DNA from: Chloroflexota bacterium
GTDB lineage: Bacteria > Chloroflexota > Anaerolineae > CG2-30-64-16
Reading direction: 5' to 3'
Assembly (NCBI GenBank): GCA_029555885.1
Contig: JAKPQT010000267.1
Coordinates: forward strand, 1-7,513
DNA: 7,513 bases
The notes below the pieces were generated by a model. That model was not told where the DNA came from. It made no database searches and worked only from the letters and a program-made list of their open reading frames with translations. The first letter of the stretch is position 1. Each line of letters starts with the position of its first letter. Of the stretch, positions 1 to 4,711 are shown piece by piece. Position numbers and translations under genes: made by a program.

Positions 1-579
1 CATCTCTGCCACGGGCACTTTCTCCCACAAGTGGGCGGGGAGCAGGCCGATGGTCGTGTAGTCGATGAACGGGGCCAACGGTTGCTTGAGCGTGAAGCGA
101 ATTGCGAGGCCCTCCGGGCCTTCAGGCGCAGAGACCTCGACGGCCCGCCAGAGCGTGCTGAGCCAGGTGACGCCGGGGAACGCCTCCGCCTGCATCGCGC
201 CTATCGTGTAGAGCACATCTGCGGCCGTGACAGGCAGGCCATCGTGCCAGTACAGGCCGGAGCGCAGCCGGAAATCGTAGGTCAGGCCGTCGGGGCTGAC
301 CACGAAGCTCTCTGCCAGGTCAGGTACCACGTTGCCGCGTTCATCCAGCCGCGTCAGGCCGTTGAACAGCAGCGCACCCAGCACCCCATCCACCTGGTTA
401 TACTGGCTGAGCAGGGGATTGAGGTACTGCGGGTTGCCGGCCACGCCTTCAACCAGCGTCCCGCCCCGTTCGGGGACGGTCACGCTGGTGAAGTTGTAGG
501 CCGTGTAGCGGAGCAGGGCAGCCAGCAGGATGATGCCCAGAAGGGCGATGGCTGCCTGCCAGCGAAGGTATCTGCCCAA
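1..579 (-). CDS. Family-5 ABC transporter substrate-binding protein (peptide type), N-terminal 193 residues, runs off the window
   Basis: Translating the minus strand from a TTG at 579 gives 193 open codons that leave the window at position 1. Residues 1-20 carry arginines at 3 and 6 and then a hydrophobic stretch (about 8-22), so this is a signal peptide or membrane anchor. No lipobox cysteine is visible, so the protein is probably anchored by that helix or released, not lipidated. From about residue 35 the sequence follows the SBP_bac_5 pattern: GGTLVEG, then NPQYLNPL, LLFNGLTRLDERGNVVPDLA, SPDGLTYDFRLRSGLYWHDG and VTAADVLYTI, the same order as in DppA/OppA. Such proteins bind oligopeptides or other solutes outside the membrane for an ABC importer; the ligand cannot be read here. 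TTG is the only start possible between the secG stop (586-588) and the hydrophobic segment. It lies in the same frame, two codons after that stop, with no Shine-Dalgarno sequence, so translation is probably coupled to secG. Family assignment is firm; the start is likely. Confidence 0.85.
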   Translation of the reverse strand, partial: MGRYLRWQAAIALLGIILLAALLRYTAYNFTSVTVPERGGTLVEGVAGNPQYLNPLLSQYNQVDGVLGALLFNGLTRLDERGNVVPDLAESFVVSPDGLTYDFRLRSGLYWHDGLPVTAADVLYTIGAMQAEAFPGVTWLSTLWRAVEVSAPEGPEGLAIRFTLKQPLAPFIDYTTIGLLPAHLWEKVPVAEM

Positions 580-585
580 GGTGGG

Positions 586-807
586 TTAGTTGATGGTAAC
601 GGTGATCAGGCTCAACAGCAGGAACAGGATGCCGGTGACGATCGTGGCGTTGAAGAGGGTCTTTTCGACCCCGCGCCGCGTCTTGTAGACACCCATATCG
701 CTGCCGCCGAAGACGTTGCCCATGCCGGCGTTTTTGGCTTGCACCAGAACGAGGATGCTGATGACGACGGCCAGGATAATCTGCACCAGATAGAGATAGG
801 TCTTCAC
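586..807 (-). CDS. secG: SecG, preprotein translocase subunit
   Basis: This is a 73-residue protein with two predicted membrane helices (about residues 4-22 and 52-70) and a short loop between them containing LVQAKNAGMGNVFGGSD and YKTRRGVEKT. That layout and the glycine-rich FGG segment are typical of SecG, the small accessory subunit of the SecYEG channel that assists SecA-driven protein export across the cytoplasmic membrane. Length matches the family (roughly 70-110 residues). The start is GTG at 807; a GGAGG lies 11 bases upstream, and no other start in frame keeps the first helix whole. The gene follows cydDC after 69 bases and precedes a binding-protein gene after 6 bases, in the same frame as it. 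A promoter at 876-903 probably serves it. Nothing looks broken. Confidence 0.93.
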   Translation of the reverse strand: MKTYLYLVQIILAVVISILVLVQAKNAGMGNVFGGSDMGVYKTRRGVEKTLFNATIVTGILFLLLSLITVTIN

Positions 808-818
808 AGGTGAAACTG

Positions 819-823
819 CCTCC
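819..823 (-). promoter_or_regulatory. Shine-Dalgarno of secG
   Basis: The minus strand reads CCGGAGG followed by 11 bases and then GTG. The GGAGG core at 823-819 supports the GTG at 807 as the start of secG. The spacing is slightly long. Confidence 0.65.
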
Positions 824-875
824 GGGACGATTAGGGGGCCAGGCCCATCAATCGGGTCGCCCCAACAAGACGGAC

Positions 876-903
876 ATTATAACATGGGCCGCGATGCGTA
901 CAA
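876..903 (-). promoter_or_regulatory. Putative sigma-70-type promoter of secG, extended -10, overlapping the cydDC stop
   Basis: On the minus strand TATAAT occupies 881-876 and is preceded by TG plus one base (884-882), giving a perfect extended -10 element TGTTATAAT. A weaker -35 match, TTGTAC, lies at 903-898 with a 16-base spacer. The TAA stop codon of cydDC (879-877) forms part of the -10 box. A transcript would start near 869 and have a leader of about 60 bases before secG. A full A/T consensus hexamer is conspicuous in such GC-rich DNA. Inference: secG and the binding protein can be transcribed independently of the cyd genes. Confidence 0.6.
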
Positions 904-3900
904 AATGCCATGCTGTCGTTCCCAAAGGCGGCGGTACAGGCCGCCGCGGCCCAGGAGCTCGGCGTGCGTGCCGCGTTCGGCCACGCGGCCGCGGTCCAGC
1001 ACGATGATTTCCGCCATGTGTTCCAGCCCGGCCAGCCGGTGCGTGATGGTCAGTGTGGTCCGTCCGGCCATGAGCGGGGCCAGCGCGTCAAGCAGCGCGG
1101 TCGCAGTCGCAGGGTCGAGGTTTGCCGTCGGCTCGTCGAGGATGAGCACCGGCGCGTCTTTGAGCAGCGCGCGGGCAATGGCGAGCCGCTGGCGTTCGCC
1201 GCCGCTGAGCTGCCAGCCCTGCTCGCCGATCCAGGTGTCATAGCCCTCGGGCAGCGAGACAATGAAATCGTGCAGTTGCGCCGCACGCGTCGCGGCCTCC
1301 AGTTCGGTCTGCGTGGCGTCGGGCCGCGCCAGCCGGAGGTTTTCGCGTACGGTGGTGTTGAACAGGTAGGTCTGCTGCGTAACCATCCCCATAAGCCCGC
1401 GCGCCTCCTCTGGGGGCAGGTTGCGCAGCTCCTGGTCGCCCAGCCGCACCTCGCCCGCCTCATAGTCGAGGAAGCGCAGGAGGATGTGCGCGAGCGTCGT
1501 CTTGCCTGCGCCGCTCGGCCCCACGATGGCGACCTGGCTGCCCGCGGGGACGTCGAGGTCAACATCGAGCAGGGCCGGCGGCTCACCGGGGATGTAGCGC
1601 GCGGTCACCCCGCGGAAGGAAATAGCGGGTGGGTTCAAGGGAGCGTCACCCTGCTCACCGGGACCGCCCGACCGTAAACGGATGGGGCTACCTGCGCGAC
1701 GCCCCGTGAACGGGGCTGGGGGCGGGATCGAACCGGGAATCTCCACCTTGGCACGGTCACCGGCACCAACAACGCGCCCGTCCTCCACCACCCCGGCCAG
1801 CCGCCGGGCCGCAGCCAGGCTGGCCGTGAAGTACTGCGCGGCCTGGGGCAGAGGTGACACGGCCTCGAAGGCAGCCAGCGTCACGAGCGCCAGTACGGCC
1901 AGATCTATGCCGGTAATGCTGCTGCGGACGACCAGCGGGATCGCGGCGATCAGCGGGATCGCGGCAGCCAGCACCGCGACGACGGTCCACCACATCACCA
2001 GTGTGCCCGCTGCGCTGTTGGCTGCGGCGAGCCCGCCCATGCGCGCCTGGGCCCGGCTCACGGTGCGGCTGAGCATCTCCAGCCGGGCCAGGTGGCGCGA
2101 CCCCGCGCCGAACGCGACGAGGTCCGCAGTGCCCTGCACGGTGTCCACGGACTCGGCATCCAGCGCGGCACGGGCCGTGACCAGCGCCTGTCCGGGGCGG
2201 CGGCCCATCCGCTGCGCGAGGAGCGGCAGGCCCAGGCCCGCGATGAGCAGGCCGCCGAGCAGCGCCAGAGCCGGGCCGGGGTGATAGGTCAGCACAAACA
2301 GGGTCACGCCCGCGGTCATCAGCAGGCCGACGAGCGGCGGAGCCACGGCCCGCACGTAGAAGTGCTCCAGCGTCGCGATGTCTGCGGTCGCCCGGCTCAA
2401 CAGATCGCCGCTGCGGTAGCCCAGCAGCCGCAGCGGCGACAGCGGCTCGATGGCCGCGTAGAACCAGATCCGCACCTCCGCCAGCACGCGAAACGTGACC
2501 TGGTGGGTGACAAGGCGTTCCAGGTAGCGCGTCACCCCGCGGCTGAGGCCAAAGAAGCGAACGCCGACGATGGCAACCTGCAGGACCGTGATGGACGGTT
2601 GCAGGCTGGCCGTCGCGATGAGCCAGGCAGACGTGCCCAGGAGCGCGATGCTGCCGGCGACGGTCAGGCAGCCGAGAAGCACTGACAGCGCGATCCAGCT
2701 TCGGAAGGGGCGCAGGAAGTGCAGGAGGAAGGGGAGGGCATTCGGGCGGTTGAAACCGCTGCGACCGTGTTGCTGCGCAGCCCCGCGAAGCCTGCCTGCG
2801 CAGGCTGAATCAGCCGCATCCTGAGCGGGTGACCGGCGCAACGTGGCCGACGAGTCCGCGCCAGTCGAAAGACGCCGGCTTCCAGCTTCCAGCTTCCAGC
2901 CTTCGCCAGTCGAAGCATCCTGAGCGGGTGAACGGCGCATCGTGCCGGACGAATCACCGCCAGTCGAAGGACGCTCGCTGCCAGCTTCCAGTTTCCAGCT
3001 TCCAGCTTCCAGTTTCCGACCCGCGTCCAGCACGACGATGCGGTCCGCCCGCTGCACCGCCAGCGGACTGTGCGCAATGATGAGCGCGCTGCGGTCCGCT
3101 AGCAGCTTATCCAGCGCCGCCTCGATGTGCCCCTCTGTCTCCGGGTCCAGATTGGCGGTCGCTTCGTCGAAGATGACGAACGGCGCATCTGCCAGGAAGG
3201 CGCGCGCGAGCGCAATCCGCTGCGCCTGCCCTCCGCTGAGCCGCGCGCCCCGCTCACCGAGCACCGTGTCGAATCCGGCAGGCAGCGTGGCTATGAAGTC
3301 TGCACCGGCCCGCTGAGCGGCCTCGGCCACCTCTGCATCGCTCGCGTCCGGCCGGCCCAGCCAGATGTTGTCCGCGACCGACGCGTTGAACAGGTAGGGC
3401 GCCTGCGGCACCCAGGCCACGCGCGGCCGCCACGCGTCGTCGGTGAGGTCAGATAGCGGCTGCCCGTCTACAAGGATGCGGCCCGCGTCGGGTTGGATGA
3501 AGCGCAGCAGCAGCGCGGCGACCGTGCTCTTGCCCGCGCCGCTCGGGCCCACCAGCGCGACCTTCTCACCCGGTGAGATTTCGAAACTCACGTTGTCGAG
3601 CGCAGGGAGGTCGCGGCCCGCGTAGCGGAAGCTGACCGCCTCGAAGCGGATGTGCGGCGGAGTCGGGGTTTTGGTCCCGTGGGTTCGGGATTCCGGATGG
3701 AGAGAAACCGGCTGAAGCCTCGACTCCGGAGAGACAGGCAAGGGCGTGTCCAGCACCTCGAAGATGCGCTGTGCGGCGGTCACGCCGGTCGTGGCTGCAT
3801 GGAAGCGCGTGCCGAGCAGGCGCAGCGGCAGGTAGAACTCGGGCGCCAGCACCAGGATGAAGAACGCGGGGAGGAAGTCCATCCGGCCGTACAGCAGCCG

Positions 3901-4704
3901 TAGGCCGATCTCGACGGCCACAACCGCGGTGCTGAGGGTGCTGACCAGTTCGAGGACCAACGCGGAGAGAAACGCCACCCGCAGCACCCGGAAGGTCGCG
4001 TCGCGATGATGCTCGCTGATGCGGCGGATGACCTCGACCTGCCCCTGGCTGCGGTTGAACAGCTTGAGCGTCGCCAACCCCTGCACCATGTCGAGGAAGT
4101 GCGCGTTCAGCCGGCTGAGCGTGGTCCACTGGCGCCGTGTCACCCCGTCGGCCAGGTTGCCGATCAGGGCCATGAACAGCGGAATCAGCGGCGCGGTGAG
4201 CAGCAGCACGAGCCCGGTAATAGGGTCCAGGGGAAAGACGAAGACGAGAAAGAGCACCGGCACGACGGCGGCCAGCGCCAGTTGGGGCAGGTACTGGCTG
4301 AAGTAGGCATCGAGCGCTTCGATGCCCTCCACTGCGGTATTGACCAGCTCGCCGGTGCGCTCGCGGCGCGTGTACACGGGGCCGAGCGCGAGGATGTGCG
4401 CCATCAGCCGCGACCGCAGGCCGGTCTTGACCCGCTCTGCGACCCGCTGCGCGGCCACCTCGCTCGCCCAGGCTGCGGCAGCGCGGGCCAGCGCAGCACC
4501 CGCCAGCAGCGCCAGCAACCCACCCACCGCGGGCAGGTTCATCCCCTGCCGGAACACGCCATCCACGATGCGGGCCAGCGTATAGGCCTGCAGCAGCGTC
4601 ATTGCGCCGGCAGTGACACCCAGCAGCAGGGCAAGCGCGAGAGCAAGCCGCTCGTCCCGCGCCCCACGCAGGAGTCGTCCATCGTAGAAACGGGAGCCGG
4701 CCAT
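877..4704 (-). CDS. cydDC: Fused CydD-CydC, ABC exporter for cytochrome bd assembly
   Basis: One open frame of 1275 residues holds two complete half-transporters. CydD half: membrane domain about 18-310, with LPQLALA and TAPLIPLFMALIG as in E. coli CydD, then an ATPase domain about 352-563 (Walker A GPSGAGKST 386-394, Q434, signature LSGGQ 489-493, Walker B FVIFDE 509-514, H545). CydC half: membrane domain about 656-970 (TRYLERLVTHQVTFRVL), then ATPase about 1027-1262 (Walker A GPSGAGKTT 1062-1070, Q1110, LSGGE 1166-1170, VLILDE 1186-1191, H1222). Both ATP sites look intact. CydDC is required for cytochrome bd maturation; it has been described as a cysteine/glutathione exporter and more recently linked to heme transport. 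Fused forms are known in actinobacteria at roughly 1150-1200 residues; the excess here lies in the linkers. Residues 564-655 are encoded by repeats, and the usual C-terminal tail of the first ATPase domain is missing. I chose ATG 4704, 7 bases after the antiporter stop, over the in-frame ATG at 4758 inside that gene; neither has a strong ribosome site. No in-frame start with a ribosome site precedes the CydC half. Confidence 0.93.
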   Translation of the reverse strand: MAGSRFYDGRLLRGARDERLALALALLLGVTAGAMTLLQAYTLARIVDGVFRQGMNLPAVGGLLALLAGAALARAAAAWASEVAAQRVAERVKTGLRSRLMAHILALGPVYTRRERTGELVNTAVEGIEALDAYFSQYLPQLALAAVVPVLFLVFVFPLDPITGLVLLLTAPLIPLFMALIGNLADGVTRRQWTTLSRLNAHFLDMVQGLATLKLFNRSQGQVEVIRRISEHHRDATFRVLRVAFLSALVLELVSTLSTAVVAVEIGLRLLYGRMDFLPAFFILVLAPEFYLPLRLLGTRFHAATTGVTAAQRIFEVLDTPLPVSPESRLQPVSLHPESRTHGTKTPTPPHIRFEAVSFRYAGRDLPALDNVSFEISPGEKVALVGPSGAGKSTVAALLLRFIQPDAGRILVDGQPLSDLTDDAWRPRVAWVPQAPYLFNASVADNIWLGRPDASDAEVAEAAQRAGADFIATLPAGFDTVLGERGARLSGGQAQRIALARAFLADAPFVIFDEATANLDPETEGHIEAALDKLLADRSALIIAHSPLAVQRADRIVVLDAGRKLEAGSWKLEAGSERPSTGGDSSGTMRRSPAQDASTGEGWKLEAGSRRLSTGADSSATLRRSPAQDAADSACAGRLRGAAQQHGRSGFNRPNALPFLLHFLRPFRSWIALSVLLGCLTVAGSIALLGTSAWLIATASLQPSITVLQVAIVGVRFFGLSRGVTRYLERLVTHQVTFRVLAEVRIWFYAAIEPLSPLRLLGYRSGDLLSRATADIATLEHFYVRAVAPPLVGLLMTAGVTLFVLTYHPGPALALLGGLLIAGLGLPLLAQRMGRRPGQALVTARAALDAESVDTVQGTADLVAFGAGSRHLARLEMLSRTVSRAQARMGGLAAANSAAGTLVMWWTVVAVLAAAIPLIAAIPLVVRSSITGIDLAVLALVTLAAFEAVSPLPQAAQYFTASLAAARRLAGVVEDGRVVGAGDRAKVEIPGSIPPPAPFTGRRAGSPIRLRSGGPGEQGDAPLNPPAISFRGVTARYIPGEPPALLDVDLDVPAGSQVAIVGPSGAGKTTLAHILLRFLDYEAGEVRLGDQELRNLPPEEARGLMGMVTQQTYLFNTTVRENLRLARPDATQTELEAATRAAQLHDFIVSLPEGYDTWIGEQGWQLSGGERQRLAIARALLKDAPVLILDEPTANLDPATATALLDALAPLMAGRTTLTITHRLAGLEHMAEIIVLDRGRVAERGTHAELLGRGGLYRRLWERQHGILYASRPML
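1672..1716. repeat. Palindrome pair inside the CydC membrane-ATPase linker
   Basis: Two inverted repeats lie 19 bases apart: CCGT-AA-ACGG (1672-1681) and GCCCCGT-GA-ACGGGGC (1701-1716, 7-bp perfect arms). They fall in the codons for about residues 997-1011, within a proline/glycine/arginine-rich linker (PPPAPFTGRRAGSP) that is roughly 30 residues longer than the corresponding stretch of E. coli CydC. I read this as a small repeat element read in frame. The length comparison is from memory. Confidence 0.5.
1933..1965. repeat. 18-bp-period tandem duplication in a CydC membrane helix
   Basis: The 15-mer CAGCGGGATCGCGGC occurs at 1933-1947 and again at 1951-1965. It encodes a doubled AAIPL(I/V) in the last part of the CydC membrane domain (about residues 914-925). 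This is probably replication slippage that kept the frame. Confidence 0.6.
2746..2805. repeat. Cluster of three palindromes in the CydD-CydC junction
   Basis: Within 60 bases there are GCGGTT-GA-AACCGC (2746-2759), the perfect 10-bp palindrome GCTGCGCAGC (2772-2781) and the perfect 12-bp palindrome GCCTGCGCAGGC (2794-2805). Together they encode about residues 634-653 (ending GRSGFNRP), just before the first CydC helix. Three palindromes at nearly even spacing inside a coding region are unlike the flanking domains and look like a compact palindromic element. It abuts the 99-bp tandem repeat. Confidence 0.65.
2816..3013. repeat. Two 99-bp tandem repeat units in cydDC, read in frame (33 residues each)
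   Basis: Copy 1 is 2816-2914 and copy 2 is 2915-3013. Hand alignment of the first 82 bases finds 70 identical with no gaps; the last 17 bases diverge. Each unit starts with GCATCCTGAGCGGGTGA and contains CGCCAGTCGAA about 40 bases later, then a run of AGCTTCC heptamers. The first 60 bases of copy 2 (2915-2974) are bounded by near-inverted ends GCATCCT and AGGACGC. Because 99 is divisible by three, the protein also repeats: residues 571-603 and 604-636 both begin KLEAGS and share 22 of their first 27 residues, including RRSPAQDA. The segment is hydrophilic and probably disordered. Confidence 0.88.
2877..2897. repeat. Short heptamer array (three AGCTTCC-type units)
   Basis: The units are GGCTTCC, AGCTTCC and AGCTTCC. 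This is the copy of the heptamer block that belongs to the first 99-bp unit. On the coding strand it gives WKLEAGS. Confidence 0.8.
2983..3017. repeat. Heptamer array (five AGYTTCC units) at the end of the CydD ATPase domain
   Basis: Five contiguous units read AGCTTCC, AGTTTCC, AGCTTCC, AGCTTCC, AGTTTCC, with one decayed unit before them (2976-2982). On the coding strand they encode KLEAGSW followed by KLEAGS, starting directly after the VVLDAGR motif of the ATPase domain (R563). The array is partly outside and partly inside the second 99-bp unit. Confidence 0.88.
3692..3730. repeat. Palindromic motifs in the CydD membrane-ATPase linker
   Basis: Two TCCGGA palindromes (3692-3697 and 3725-3730) flank GGCT-GA-AGCC (3710-3719). 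The coding strand reads PESRLQPVSLHPESR, with PESR occurring twice (residues 326-329 and 337-340). The linker is not clearly longer than in relatives, so this is weaker evidence of an insertion than the junction repeats. Confidence 0.35.
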
Positions 4705-4711
4705 GTCTATT

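Noticed and set aside
31..813. 260-codon open frame on the + strand
   Set aside because: It covers the complement of the binding protein and secG, shows no recognisable domain, and has antisense-type composition.
834..863. GC-rich inverted repeat between cydDC and secG as an intrinsic terminator
   Set aside because: The arms are short (GGGG...CCCC with an inner CCC/GGG), no T run follows, and it lies downstream of the proposed secG promoter, so it is at most a leader hairpin.
1721..1737. GGTTCGATCCC-like stretch resembling a tRNA T-arm
   Set aside because: The outer stem pairs do not match, no acceptor or anticodon arms flank it, and it lies inside the CydC linker codons.
2938..2940. Internal ATG (residue 589) as a separate cydC start
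   Set aside because: There is no Shine-Dalgarno sequence upstream, it sits within the repeat unit, and the upstream frame is open and continuous with CydD.
2816..3017. Repeat block considered as a CRISPR array
   Set aside because: There are only two long units with no unique spacers between identical repeats, the heptamers are contiguous, no cas genes are present, and the block is coding.
2664..3077. Extra minus-strand frame through the repeats that could suggest a frameshift in cydDC
   Set aside because: It stays open only because the heptamers lack stops in any phase. The main frame carries intact CydD and CydC domains on both sides, so no frameshift is needed.
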